Part shown: positions 33,839 to 42,566 of the stretch, piece after piece
Layout of the letters: each line of letters opens with the position of its first letter
Numbering within the stretch: the stretch's first letter is position 1
DNA from: Lentisalinibacter sp037382365
Lineage (GTDB): Bacteria; Pseudomonadota; Gammaproteobacteria; Steroidobacterales; Woeseiaceae
Direction: 5' to 3'
NCBI GenBank assembly: GCA_037382365.1
Contig: JARRPZ010000002.1
Location: 26,505-90,504 of the forward strand
Length of the DNA stretch: 64,000 nt
Made by a program: the position numbers and the translations under genes
The notes under the pieces: generated by a model
What the model saw: only the letters and a program-made list of their open reading frames with translations
Database searches by the model: none
What the model was told of the DNA's origin: nothing

Positions 33839-34882
33839 ATGTCACTCGGTCCGCTGATGGTGGATGTCGAAGGCGTGGACCTCACGCCTGCCGACCGGGA
33901 CCTCCTGGCGCATCCGGCCGTGGGCGGTGTCATCCTTTTCAGCCGCAATTACGACTCGCCGGAACAGTTACGGGCACTGACGGCCGCCATACACGCGGTG
34001 CGTACGCCGCCGCTGCTGGTGGCCGTGGATCAGGAGGGGGGGCGCGTACAACGTTTCCGGGAGGGGTTCACGGCGCTGCCGGCGGTGCGCTGGCTCGGCA
34101 GACGCTACGATGCGGATCCGGAACAGGCGCTGCGGCTGGCCCGTCATGCCGGCTGGCTGCTCGCGGCCGAACTCGGAGCGGCTGGTGTCGATTTCTCATT
34201 CGCCCCGGTGGTCGATCTGGACTGGGGACTGAGCGAGGTCATCGGTGACCGCGCGTTCCACGGTTCGCCGGAAGTGGTCGGTGAGTTGGCGAGCGCCTTC
34301 GTGCACGGCATGCAGGATGCCGGTATGGCAGCCGTCGCCAAACACTGGCCGGGGCACGGGGCGGTCGTCGCCGATTCCCATCATGAGCTCCCGGTCGACC
34401 GGCGGAGTTACGCGGACATCATGGAGGACATGAAACCGTTCGAGCGGCTGGTACGTGCGGGCGTGCCCGGGATTATGACGGCACACGTCGTCTACAGTGA
34501 GGCGGATCCTCGTCCCGCGACGTTTTCGCCGTGGTGGGTCGGTGAGGAGCTGCGGGGCCGCCTCGGTTTCGATGGAGCGATCTTCTCCGACGACCTGAGT
34601 ATGAAAGCGACGGAAAGCCTGGGCAGCATGTCGCGTCGCGCCCGCGCTGCCCTGGAGGCTGGTTGTGACATGGTGCTTGTCTGCAATGACCGGGACAAGG
34701 CGGCGGCGACGGCCGAGCGCCTCGGCGAGTACCGAAATCCCCCTGGCCTCGTGCGTCTCGCGCGCTTCCACGGTCGTGGCCGGACGGGGCGGGAGACGCT
34801 GCTCGCGGGCGAGCGCTGGCAGGCGTTACGCAGCGAGCTCGCCGAGGCGATGGACCGGCCCGTGCTGGAACTCGATGCCTGA
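33839..34882 (+). CDS. nagZ: Beta-N-acetylhexosaminidase
   Basis: NagZ releases N-acetylglucosamine from anhydro-muropeptides during peptidoglycan recycling in the cytosol. The GH3 family motif KHWPGHGAVVADSHHELP carries the catalytic His, and the nucleophile Asp is in FSDDLSMKA. Length is 347 aa (E. coli 341). The ATG at 33839 is preceded by GGGAAGGCGGG. The 91-nt spacer before it is a marked AT-rich island (33748-33799) that could hold a promoter. It overlaps hpt by 8 nt. Confidence 0.95.
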   Translation: MSLGPLMVDVEGVDLTPADRDLLAHPAVGGVILFSRNYDSPEQLRALTAAIHAVRTPPLLVAVDQEGGRVQRFREGFTALPAVRWLGRRYDADPEQALRLARHAGWLLAAELGAAGVDFSFAPVVDLDWGLSEVIGDRAFHGSPEVVGELASAFVHGMQDAGMAAVAKHWPGHGAVVADSHHELPVDRRSYADIMEDMKPFERLVRAGVPGIMTAHVVYSEADPRPATFSPWWVGEELRGRLGFDGAIFSDDLSMKATESLGSMSRRARAALEAGCDMVLVCNDRDKAAATAERLGEYRNPPGLVRLARFHGRGRTGRETLLAGERWQALRSELAEAMDRPVLELDA

Positions 34883-35447
34883 CGATTCCGGCTCACCTCG
34901 GGAGGCCGATGCATGCCGTGTGCCGGACGGGGCGGTCCTGCTGGCCGATCCGGCCCAGGTGGCCGCGATCTTCGATCGCCTGGCCGGCGAGATCGCGGAC
35001 CGCTTGACCGGCCGCCGACCCTTGTTGCTCGCGATCCTCGAAGGCGGTCGTATGCCCGCGACGGAGATCTCGCGCCGTCTGACGATTCCCCACGACACCG
35101 ACACGCTGAAAGTCGGACGCTACGGGGATTCGGAGACCGGCGGCCGACTGACCTGGCACCGGCCACCGGATTCGCCCCTCGAGGGGCGAACGGTGGTGAT
35201 CGTAGACGACATACTGGACCGGGGCGTCACTCTGGGAGCGGTCGCCGAACAGTGTCGCCGACAGGGTGCGGCGGAGGTGCTGACCTGTGTCCTGACCGAG
35301 AAGGACATCCCGGGGCGGCTATCGTGCGTGACACCGGATTTCAGGGGAATCTTCGTGCCGGACCGGTTCATCGTCGGTTGTGGCATGGACTATCGTGGTC
35401 GGTGGCGCGAACTGCCGGGACTCTACGCACTGGAGGATTCGTCCTGA
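34875..35447 (+). CDS. Hypoxanthine/guanine-type phosphoribosyltransferase
   Basis: This 190-aa type I phosphoribosyltransferase has the PRPP-binding signature VVIVDDILDRGVT (about residues 105-117) and the N-terminal ILEGGRMPATEI loop. Related genes lie between nagZ and the methylthioinosine phosphorylase in pseudomonads and are annotated hypoxanthine-guanine PRTs. That fits here, because the next gene would release hypoxanthine. Base specificity cannot be read with certainty. It overlaps nagZ by 8 nt and the next gene by 1 nt. Confidence 0.88.
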   Translation: MPDDSGSPREADACRVPDGAVLLADPAQVAAIFDRLAGEIADRLTGRRPLLLAILEGGRMPATEISRRLTIPHDTDTLKVGRYGDSETGGRLTWHRPPDSPLEGRTVVIVDDILDRGVTLGAVAEQCRRQGAAEVLTCVLTEKDIPGRLSCVTPDFRGIFVPDRFIVGCGMDYRGRWRELPGLYALEDSS

Positions 35448-36199
35448 TGTCGCCTGCGGACATCGCGGTCATCGGTGGCTCGGGGCTGGAGCGCATGGCA
35501 GGGGTCACGGTGCTGGACAGCCGGGAGATGACGACGCCCTTCGGTCCGCCGTCGGCACCGGTGGTCGAACTGGCCAGCGGCGGTCGATCGTTCCATTTCA
35601 TCTCGCGCCACGGCCAGGCGCATGACATCGCGCCGCATCGGGTCAATTACCGTGCCAACATCTGGGCCCTGGAACAGTTACACGCGCGGCGCGTGATCGC
35701 GGTCAACGCAGTGGGGGTGATTCCTGCCGAGCCGGAATTGGGATCGCTGGCCGTGCCCGACCAGCTGATCGATTACAGCTGGGGCAGGGAGTCCACGTTC
35801 TTCGACGGTGAGTCGGCGCCACTGGAACACGTGGATTTCACCGAACCTTACGACGCGGGGCTGCGCGCTGCGCTGCTGGCCTGCTGCATGGCGCTCGGCA
35901 TCCCCTGCCGGGACGGCGGGGTCTACGGCGTCACGCAGGGTCCGCGTCTGGAGACCCGTGCCGAAGTGGACAGACTCGCCCGCGATGGCGTGGACTACAT
36001 CGGCATGACGGGCATGCCCGAGGCGGTGCTCGCCCGCGAGCTGGGTCTCGGATACGCTTCCCTGGCGGTGCTCGTGAATCGCGCGGCCGGCCGCGGGGTG
36101 GCGGAAATCCATGCGGATTTGGAGGAGAATCTGTCCAATGGGGCCGAGGCGGCGAGCCGCGTGGTGCTTGCGCTGATCGCATCGGACACCGATGGCTGA
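35447..36199 (+). CDS. S-methyl-5'-thioinosine phosphorylase (MTIP-like)
   Basis: This 250-aa nucleoside phosphorylase has IGGSGLERM, the ribose/phosphate block SRHGQAHDIAPHRVNYRAN, TQGPRLET and MTGMPEAVLAREL. In the true MTA phosphorylases the last motif is usually MTTVPE. MTGMPEA matches the Pseudomonas enzyme that prefers methylthioinosine over methylthioadenosine. Together with the PRT gene upstream, it would recycle polyamine-derived methylthio-nucleosides to IMP. The specificity is inferred from motifs only. Confidence 0.85.
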   Translation: MSPADIAVIGGSGLERMAGVTVLDSREMTTPFGPPSAPVVELASGGRSFHFISRHGQAHDIAPHRVNYRANIWALEQLHARRVIAVNAVGVIPAEPELGSLAVPDQLIDYSWGRESTFFDGESAPLEHVDFTEPYDAGLRAALLACCMALGIPCRDGGVYGVTQGPRLETRAEVDRLARDGVDYIGMTGMPEAVLARELGLGYASLAVLVNRAAGRGVAEIHADLEENLSNGAEAASRVVLALIASDTDG

Positions 36200-36211
36200 C
36201 GGTGAGGAGAG

Positions 36212-37096
36212 ATGAAGTCACTGCCAAAGAGTCTGCTCGAATCGTTGCTGCAGAGTCTGCCCGAGGGTGTCCTGGTGGTCGCACGCCAGGGAGATGCCTG
36301 GCAGGCGGCCTTCCACAATCCGGCGTTCGTCGAACTCTCGCGCCTCGACTCCGGAGACGTGGCCGGGCAGTCGTTGCAGGCGATACTGGAGAAGATCGGG
36401 GCGCGGGACGAATGGGCCCGGATCCGTCGCTTCGTCGCGAATGGTGAATCGCTCCGTCTCACTGTCTATCCGGGCACGCCGGATCGTCCCGGTGCGCCGC
36501 TGGCACTGGCGGTGAATCCGCTGGACGGCGGATCAGAGGGAGAGTACGCAGCCTGCTATCTGACCCTGCGTCGTGGCGAGGCCGAGGCGGCGGACGGGCC
36601 GCCCAGCGCTTCGGAATCGCTGCCGTCGGAACGGCGGGATCCGGCGACCGGACTCGCATCGAGGAACTTCTTCGACGGCGTACTCGTACACGACTGGGCG
36701 GTGGCACAGCGCGAGGCCTATCGGCTCTCGCTGCTGGTGTACCGTATCGATGCCTTCGGTGCTTACCTGGATACCTTCGGCCGGCATGCGGCGGAGTCGA
36801 TGGTACGACGGGTAGCACGCTGCATCACACGAAGGCTGCGCCGCGCCAGTGACATCGCCGCACGGCTGGAGGAAGACTGCATCGTCGCGCTGGTCCATGG
36901 GAGCGACGAGACCGGCGTACTCGCGTTCGCGGAGAGCATCGCGACCGAGGTGGGTGACCTCCGTATCCACCATCCGCGCTCCCCGGTCGATCGGTTCGTT
37001 ACGGTCCAATGCAGCGTCCACGCGGCATTGCCGGAACCCGAAAGCGATCCCGAGGGATTCGTGATGGAGGCGCTCGCCGCCGAATTCGAGGAGTGA
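36212..37096 (+). CDS. PAS and degenerate-GGDEF domain protein
   Basis: This is a 294-aa soluble protein. Residues 8-120 look like a PAS fold (LPEGVLVVARQGDAWQAAFHNPAFVEL), and residues 142-290 look like a GGDEF domain (DPATGLASRNFF, LLVYRIDAFGAYLDTFGRHAAE). The active-site loop is replaced by LEEDC (219-223) in ARLEEDCIVALVHG, so diguanylate cyclase activity is unlikely. It may bind a nucleotide or act as a scaffold. GAGGAG lies just before the start, and the gene follows the MTIP gene by 12 nt. Confidence 0.75.
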   Translation: MKSLPKSLLESLLQSLPEGVLVVARQGDAWQAAFHNPAFVELSRLDSGDVAGQSLQAILEKIGARDEWARIRRFVANGESLRLTVYPGTPDRPGAPLALAVNPLDGGSEGEYAACYLTLRRGEAEAADGPPSASESLPSERRDPATGLASRNFFDGVLVHDWAVAQREAYRLSLLVYRIDAFGAYLDTFGRHAAESMVRRVARCITRRLRRASDIAARLEEDCIVALVHGSDETGVLAFAESIATEVGDLRIHHPRSPVDRFVTVQCSVHAALPEPESDPEGFVMEALAAEFEE

Positions 37097-37132
37097 GCGG
37101 CGGCGGCCGCCTCGCAGCAACGCGGTCCCCGC

Positions 37133-37882
37133 CTATCTCGCGACCGGCGTCACACGCGCGACGACGCCGAAGCGGGGATGATCGAAGTAGTGCAGCTCGC
37201 CACTCTTCATCTTGCGACTCTCATCGAGCCGGTAGACGACGGGCCCCAGGGCGGCGAAGGGATCGTCTCCGGCAGACACCACCGGGGTCACGAGACTGGC
37301 CGGTTCGTCGGAGACGAGTTCCAGGTCTACCGCGAGGTGAAGGAAGCGCGACCGGTAGAGGCGGACATCCCCGCCGAGACGGTCCGGAAGCTCGGCCAGG
37401 CGGGAGAGAGCGAGCGGCCGGGCCGACTCACGACCGTAGCCCGGTTGCTCCCAGGCGACGTGCAGGAGCATGCGATAACCTCGGCTGCGTGCGAGGCGAT
37501 TCGCGACCTCGGTCAGTGCGAAATCCGCCTCGGTCAGCGGCCGGAAGTTCAGGTCCGGGGGATCGTCCGTTATCTCGATGAGTCCCGAGTCTCGCGAATC
37601 ACCCGCCTCGTCGGAGGTCTCGTCTGACGCGTCTTCCCCGGATGGTGCCGGGGCCGCGGCGGTCGGATCCGACCAGTCCTCGGTGGTGCCGGCCAGGCTG
37701 TCACCATATTCGAACACGATCAGCTCGACCCGGTAATCTTGCAGGGCCTCGCCGGTGGTGGACTCCGGCGATTCCGCGGTCGAGCCGAATGGATCCTGGG
37801 CGTGGGCGGTGGTGGCTGACCACAGCAGCACGACCGCCAGGGTGGCTGCCGGGAAACGGCGTATCGAGAGAGGCATACCCAT
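37133..37882 (-). CDS. csiV: CsiV-family periplasmic peptidoglycan-binding protein
   Basis: This 249-aa exported protein has a signal peptide with a hydrophobic core at about residues 10-26 ending at TAHAQD. A YRVELIVFEY strand pair follows, as in the CsiV family, then an acidic low-complexity linker (residues 70-105) and a conserved C-terminal part with ESRKMKSGELHYFDHPRFGVVARV. In Shewanella CsiV binds peptidoglycan and is needed for antibiotic tolerance. It lies directly after mfd, its usual position. The start is at 37882 or two codons later at 37876. Confidence 0.85.
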   Translation of the reverse strand: MGMPLSIRRFPAATLAVVLLWSATTAHAQDPFGSTAESPESTTGEALQDYRVELIVFEYGDSLAGTTEDWSDPTAAAPAPSGEDASDETSDEAGDSRDSGLIEITDDPPDLNFRPLTEADFALTEVANRLARSRGYRMLLHVAWEQPGYGRESARPLALSRLAELPDRLGGDVRLYRSRFLHLAVDLELVSDEPASLVTPVVSAGDDPFAALGPVVYRLDESRKMKSGELHYFDHPRFGVVARVTPVAR

Positions 37883-37886
37883 GACG

Positions 37887-40800
37887 CTAGCTTGCCATCG
37901 CCCTCCGGTCGGCGCCAGCACCCAGCCTTTCGATCAGCCGCGCCAGGTGCGCCAGCCGGTCCTCTATCTCTGGCAGTGTCAGCCGGAAAGTCAGACGGTC
38001 GTCGTTCTTCAGACGATAGACGCTGTCGCGTTCCTGGATCAGTTCGATGAGGGTCAGCGGCTCGACGGCGGGGTCAGGCCCGAACTGCAGCCATCCCCCC
38101 TGAGGACCGACGTCGATCTTGCGTATCCCCAGCGGCTCGGCCGCCAGCTTCAGTTCCGCGATCTCGAGCAGCCGCCTGGCCGGTAGCGGCAGTAGGCCGA
38201 AGCGGTCGATCAGCTCGACCTGCAGCTCCTTCAGCTCATCCCGCGTCCGGGTTCCGGCGACGCGCTTGTAAAGTACGAGCCGGAGGTGAACGTCCGGCAC
38301 GTAATCCTCCGGCAGCAGTGCCGCGCAGTGCAGATTGATCTCGACGCCGCCGTGCAGGGGCTTGTCGAAGTCGGGTTCCTCGCCGCGACGCAGACTCTCG
38401 ACCGCACGCTGCAGCATCTCCGTGTAGAGCGCGAACCCGACTTCCTGGATTTGCCCACTCTGCTCGTCACCCAGCAACTCACCCGCCCCCCGGATCTCGA
38501 GGTCGTGACTCGCCAGGGCGAAACCGGCGCCGAGATCCTCCAGGGAGTCGATCGCCTCCAGACGCTTGGCGGCATCTGCCGTCATTGCCGCCTTGGGCGG
38601 CGCGATGAGATACGCATAGGCGCGATGGTGCGAGCGACCGACGCGACCCCGCAACTGGTGCAACTGGGCGAGACCGAAGCGGTCCGCCCGATTGATGATG
38701 ATGGTGTTCGCCGTGGGTACGTCGATGCCGCTCTCGATGATGGTCGTGCACAGCAGTACATTGAATCGTCGGTGGTAGAAGTCGATCATCACCTGTTCGA
38801 GCTCGCGTTCGGGCATCTGTCCGTGCCCGACGCGTATGTCTGCCTCGGGCACGAGGTCGGCGATCCGCTGGCGTACGCGCTCGATATCCTCGACCCGGTT
38901 GTGTACGAAATAAACCTGGCCGCCGCGCTTGATTTCGCGCAGGCATGCTTCCCGCACCATCGCATCGTTCCATTGGCTCACGAAGGTCTTGACCGCGAGC
39001 CTTTCGGAGGGCGGCGTAGTGATGAGCGAGAGCTCGCGCAACCCGCCGAGGGCCATGTTCAGTGTCCGCGGGATGGGCGTCGCGGTGAGGGTCAGCACGT
39101 CCACGTCCGCGCGCAGCGACTTCAGTGCTTCCTTGTGCCGCACGCCGAAGCGGTGCTCTTCGTCCACGATGACCAGACCGAGATCCCGGAAGATCGAGGT
39201 ATGCTGCAAGAGCTTGTGGGTCGCGATCACGATGTCGACCTTGCCGGCGGAGATGTCGGCGAGCACCGCATCGGTGTCCTTGCGTGAACGGAACCGGGAC
39301 AGAACCTCGATGCGCACCGGCCAGTCGGCGAAACGGTCTGTGAAACTCTGATAATGCTGCTGCGCCAGCAGGGTCGTGGGCACGAGCAGGGCCACCTGTT
39401 TCCCGGCCTGCACGGCGACGAAAGCGGCGCGCAGTGCCACTTCCGTCTTGCCGAAACCCACGTCACCGCACACGACCCGGTCCATGGAACTCGCCGTGCG
39501 CATGTCGGCCAGCACCTCCTCGATGACGCGCTGCTGGTCTTCCGTAGGTTCGAAAGGGAAATCGGCCTCGAAAGCCCGATAGTCGTGCTCGTCGAGACGG
39601 AATGCGTGGCCGGGTCGCGCGGCGCGGCGGGCATACACGTCCAGGAGTTCCGCGGCGACGTCGCGTACCTTCTCGGCTGCCCTGCGCCTGGCCTTCTCCC
39701 ACTGATCGCTGCCGAGACGGTGGAGGGGGGCATGCTCCGGTGATGCACCCGTGTAGCGTGAGATGAGGTGCAGCGAATGCACGGGCACGTAGAGCTTGTC
39801 CCCGTCCGCGTACTCGAGCGTGAGGAATTCGGCGGGCACGTCGCCGACCTCCAGCGTGGTAAGCCCGAGATAGCGTCCGACGCCGTACTCTTCGTGTACG
39901 ACCGGTGCTCCCTCGCGCAGATCGCTGAGCTGGCGGATGATGTTTTCCGGATCGCGGCTGGCCCGCCGGCGGCGGCTCGCCTGTCTGGCTCTCTCGCCGA
40001 ACAGGCTCTGCTCCGTGACGATGGCGACCCCGGCGTCCGGCAGGACGACACCCGTCTCCAGCGGGCCGAGACTGAGTGCGATACGGGCCTCACCGGTGGC
40101 GAACGCCTCCCAGCCGGCCGTGCGTGCCGCCGCATGCCCGAGGTCCGAGAGCAGGTCGGAGAGCGCCTCCCGGCGGCCGGGAGACTCCGCCGTGAACAGC
40201 ACCCGCCCCTCGAAGTCGTCCAGGAAACCGGTCAGTGCGCCGGTCGCCTCTTCGCGGCGACTGTCCAGCCGCAGGACGGGGACCGGCCGCGTGCCGAAAT
40301 CCTCGCCCTCGTCCGGCAGCGGCCGGTTGCCGGAGAGGACGATCCTCGGTCGGGACTCGAGGCCGGCCCGGAGCGCATCCGCCGTAACGAAAGCCTCCGG
40401 CGGATCCAGCACGGGGCGCTCCGGGTCGAGGGATACCAGCGCATGGCGCTCCTCGATCTCGGCCCAGAAAGCATCCAGCGTATCGTCGAAATCGTCGCCG
40501 ACGGCGAGCAGGGTGGATACCGGGAGGTAATCGAGCAATGTCGACGTCTCGTCGAAGAAGAGAGGCAGGTAATACTCGATGCCGCCATGAGCGATGCCGT
40601 CCGAGACATCCCGGTAGAGCGGAGAGCGGGCTGCCTCGCCGGCGAAACGGGCCCGATAACGGCGACGGAAGGCGCGGATGGCGTCCTCATCCAGAGGCGC
40701 CTCCCGGGCGGGGAGTATCCGGACGCTTTCCAGCGTCTCGCCGGAGATCTGCGTCTCCGGATCGAAGGCGCGCAGCGTCTCGATCTCGTCGTCGAACAGG

Positions 40801-41357
40801 TCGATACGGTAAGGCTCGTTCGCCCCCATCGGGTACAGGTCGATGATGGCGCCGCGCACCGCGAATTCACCGTGCTCGGACACCTCGGGGACGCGCAGGT
40901 AGCCGCCCGACTCGAGGCGGCGGATAAAGGCATCCCGATCCAGGGTCTCGCCGACGCGAAGCGACAACGAGCGCGTGCCGACATAGTCGGTCGGGGGCAG
41001 GCGTTGCATCAGGCAGGGGGCCGCCACCACGACGATGCCCCGCTGCAGGCCTGGCAGGCCGGCGAGGGTGGCGAGCCGCTCCGAGATGATGTCCTGATGC
41101 GGGGAGAAGCTGTCGTAAGGGAGTGTCTCCCAGTCCGGGAAATGCAGGACCGGGGTCCCGGCACCGGCGAAGAACCTGATCGCGGCTTCCAGGCGGTCGG
41201 CTTCCCGTGCCGAGGCAGTGATACAGAGCACCGGTCCGGCGTGGCGAGCGGCGGCCTCGGCGATCGCGAGGGCATCGGAGTCGCCCACGAGACCGCCCCA
41301 GCGCACGGGCGATGCGCCGGTTTCAGGCAAATCCGGTCTGCGTAGTGTGGTCATCAT
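37887..41357 (-). CDS. mfd: Transcription-repair coupling factor
   Basis: Mfd displaces RNA polymerase stalled at DNA damage and recruits UvrA. The 1156-aa protein (E. coli 1148) has a UvrB-like N-terminal module, the polymerase-interacting RID (GAPVVHEEYGVGRYLGL), the translocase with Walker A GDVGFGKTEVALRAA and the DEEH box VIVDEEHRFGVRHKE, the TRG motif region GRVGRSHHRAYAYL, and the C-terminal TRCF domain. It begins with two adjacent ATG codons at 41357, immediately after the terminator of the small exported gene. csiV starts 4 nt after its stop. Confidence 0.98.
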   Translation of the reverse strand: MMTTLRRPDLPETGASPVRWGGLVGDSDALAIAEAAARHAGPVLCITASAREADRLEAAIRFFAGAGTPVLHFPDWETLPYDSFSPHQDIISERLATLAGLPGLQRGIVVVAAPCLMQRLPPTDYVGTRSLSLRVGETLDRDAFIRRLESGGYLRVPEVSEHGEFAVRGAIIDLYPMGANEPYRIDLFDDEIETLRAFDPETQISGETLESVRILPAREAPLDEDAIRAFRRRYRARFAGEAARSPLYRDVSDGIAHGGIEYYLPLFFDETSTLLDYLPVSTLLAVGDDFDDTLDAFWAEIEERHALVSLDPERPVLDPPEAFVTADALRAGLESRPRIVLSGNRPLPDEGEDFGTRPVPVLRLDSRREEATGALTGFLDDFEGRVLFTAESPGRREALSDLLSDLGHAAARTAGWEAFATGEARIALSLGPLETGVVLPDAGVAIVTEQSLFGERARQASRRRRASRDPENIIRQLSDLREGAPVVHEEYGVGRYLGLTTLEVGDVPAEFLTLEYADGDKLYVPVHSLHLISRYTGASPEHAPLHRLGSDQWEKARRRAAEKVRDVAAELLDVYARRAARPGHAFRLDEHDYRAFEADFPFEPTEDQQRVIEEVLADMRTASSMDRVVCGDVGFGKTEVALRAAFVAVQAGKQVALLVPTTLLAQQHYQSFTDRFADWPVRIEVLSRFRSRKDTDAVLADISAGKVDIVIATHKLLQHTSIFRDLGLVIVDEEHRFGVRHKEALKSLRADVDVLTLTATPIPRTLNMALGGLRELSLITTPPSERLAVKTFVSQWNDAMVREACLREIKRGGQVYFVHNRVEDIERVRQRIADLVPEADIRVGHGQMPERELEQVMIDFYHRRFNVLLCTTIIESGIDVPTANTIIINRADRFGLAQLHQLRGRVGRSHHRAYAYLIAPPKAAMTADAAKRLEAIDSLEDLGAGFALASHDLEIRGAGELLGDEQSGQIQEVGFALYTEMLQRAVESLRRGEEPDFDKPLHGGVEINLHCAALLPEDYVPDVHLRLVLYKRVAGTRTRDELKELQVELIDRFGLLPLPARRLLEIAELKLAAEPLGIRKIDVGPQGGWLQFGPDPAVEPLTLIELIQERDSVYRLKNDDRLTFRLTLPEIEDRLAHLARLIERLGAGADRRAMAS

Positions 41358-41381
41358 AAGAAAGGCCGCCCGGAGGCGGCC
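41358..41381 (-). terminator. Intrinsic terminator downstream of the small exported gene
   Basis: On the minus strand a perfect 7-bp GC stem (41364-41370 with 41375-41381, 4-nt loop) is followed by TTTCTT. It separates the small exported gene from mfd. A second perfect 7-bp hairpin (41400-41416) precedes it but has no U-tract. Confidence 0.7.
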
Positions 41382-41436
41382 CGACAGTATGTCATATTCG
41401 GCGGCGTCACGCCGCCCGTGGGCGCTCGCGGCTCGG

Positions 41437-41718
41437 TCAGCTCCGCTTCAGCACGGCGTGTATTACCCGGTTGTGTTCGAAATAGACCACGAAGTCCGGA
41501 TACTCCCAGCGCGTGATCGGCGGATCGCCGACCGGCGCCCGGCGCATCGAGGGTTTCCCCCAGGAAGATTCGACCTTCGTCATGGTCATGCCCCGGGAGG
41601 GCCTGTCACCGCCCGTCAGCGCCGACGTGCCAGCTTCGTCGACTGCCAGGGTTTCCGCATGGCCGAGGCCGCCCATGGCCAGGATCAGGACGGCGAGCGT
41701 GTATTTCAGACTGTGCAT
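41437..41718 (-). CDS. Small exported protein, BamE/SmpA-like fold suspected
   Basis: This 93-aa protein has a clear signal peptide (residues 1-20, ending GLGHAE) and a short conserved domain: RGMTMTKVESSWGKP followed by PPITRWEYPDFVVYFEHNRVIHAVL. The order of a helix with GM-S/T-x-V and a W-Y-F-V strand pair resembles BamE/OmlA domains, but there is no lipobox Cys. I do not know its function. The frame extends upstream to 41841, but the signal peptide fixes the start at 41718. Confidence 0.75.
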   Translation of the reverse strand: MHSLKYTLAVLILAMGGLGHAETLAVDEAGTSALTGGDRPSRGMTMTKVESSWGKPSMRRAPVGDPPITRWEYPDFVVYFEHNRVIHAVLKRS

Positions 41719-41746
41719 GGCGCGACTCCGCTGAGAAAGCGAGCCG

Positions 41747-41755
41747 AATATAGCA
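41747..41755 (-). promoter_or_regulatory. Extended -10 promoter for the small exported gene
   Basis: On the minus strand, TGC followed directly by TATATT forms a TGn-extended -10 about 30 nt before the gene at 41718. No good -35 is seen, as is usual for extended -10 promoters. It is back-to-back with the sfsA promoter. Confidence 0.4.
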
Positions 41756-41764
41756 TCGGCCGGA

Positions 41765-41793
41765 TTGAGGAAAAATGTCGTAGTGCGTAGATT
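41765..41793 (+). promoter_or_regulatory. Sigma-70-like promoter for sfsA
   Basis: TTGAGG (41765-41770), a 17-nt spacer and TAGATT (41788-41793) point to transcription starting near 41800, 20-odd nt before the proposed sfsA start, with AGGGG of the ribosome-binding site in between. Confidence 0.45.
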
Positions 41794-41822
41794 CCGCGGG
41801 GGTTTTGTTGTAGGGGCCGAAC

Positions 41823-42536
41823 CTGGAATTCGAGCGACCATTGCGGGAAGGACGTCTGCTGCGACGCTACAAGCGCTTCCTCGCGGATGTGGAATTCGCG
41901 GATACCGGCGAGCGCGTCACGGTTCATTGTCCGAATACGGGAGCCATGACCGGGTGCGCGGAGCCCGGCGTGCGGGTGTGGCTGAGTCATTCGGACAACC
42001 CGCGCCGTCGCTATGCCTGGACGTGGGAACTCGTCGAGCCCGCGGCGGGTACGCTGGTGGGGATACACACCGGCCGCAGCAATGCCATCGTGGCCGAGGC
42101 GCTGCAGGCGGGCCGTCTGGTCGAGCTGGAGGGCTACGAAATCCTGCGCCGGGAAGCGCCGTATCCCGCATCCCGCAGCCGGGCCGATTTCCTGCTCGGC
42201 GACGGGGACCGGCGGTGCTGGATGGAGGTCAAGAACGTGACCGCTGCCGTAGCGGACCGACGGGCCGTGTTTCCCGACGCGGTCAGCGTCCGCGCTGCCG
42301 GGCACATGCGCATGCTGGCGTCGCGATGCCGTGCAGGCGATGCGGCCGCGCTGGTCTTCTGCGTGCAGCGGGAGGACGTGGACCGGGTCTCGCCTGCCAG
42401 CGAGATCGATCCCGCCTATGCGGAGGCTCTCACCGAAGCGATCGCCGCCGGTGTGCTGGTGCTCGCACTCGGGACGCGAGTCACCACGGAGTCCATCATT
42501 CCCGAGCGCCGCCTGGACTTCGATGCCGCCGGGTGA
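41823..42536 (+). CDS. sfsA: SfsA family protein, probable CTG start
   Basis: SfsA-family proteins were found as sugar-fermentation regulators and carry a nuclease-like fold. The core RYKRFLADV, VHCPNTGAMTGC, SNAIVAEAL, SRADFLL and WMEVKNVT blocks are all present. Family members begin MEF-x-x-PL. Here an in-frame CTG at 41823 encodes that start (L-E-F-E-R-P-L) after a well-spaced AGGGG. An in-frame stop at 41811 and the absence of ATG or GTG leave only this CTG or TTG 41841. From 41823 the protein is 237 aa (E. coli 234). Confidence 0.9.
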   Translation: MEFERPLREGRLLRRYKRFLADVEFADTGERVTVHCPNTGAMTGCAEPGVRVWLSHSDNPRRRYAWTWELVEPAAGTLVGIHTGRSNAIVAEALQAGRLVELEGYEILRREAPYPASRSRADFLLGDGDRRCWMEVKNVTAAVADRRAVFPDAVSVRAAGHMRMLASRCRAGDAAALVFCVQREDVDRVSPASEIDPAYAEALTEAIAAGVLVLALGTRVTTESIIPERRLDFDAAG

Positions 42537-42566
42537 GTACCCCGGCGTTATGGTTTAATCGCGGCC

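Noticed and set aside
39768..41345. 525-codon plus-strand frame inside mfd
   Set aside because: Antisense to the conserved N-terminal half of Mfd, no domain seen, composition of a shadow frame.
41400..41416. Perfect 7-bp hairpin after the small exported gene, considered as a terminator
   Set aside because: No T-run follows on either strand; the hairpin at 41364-41381 has one.
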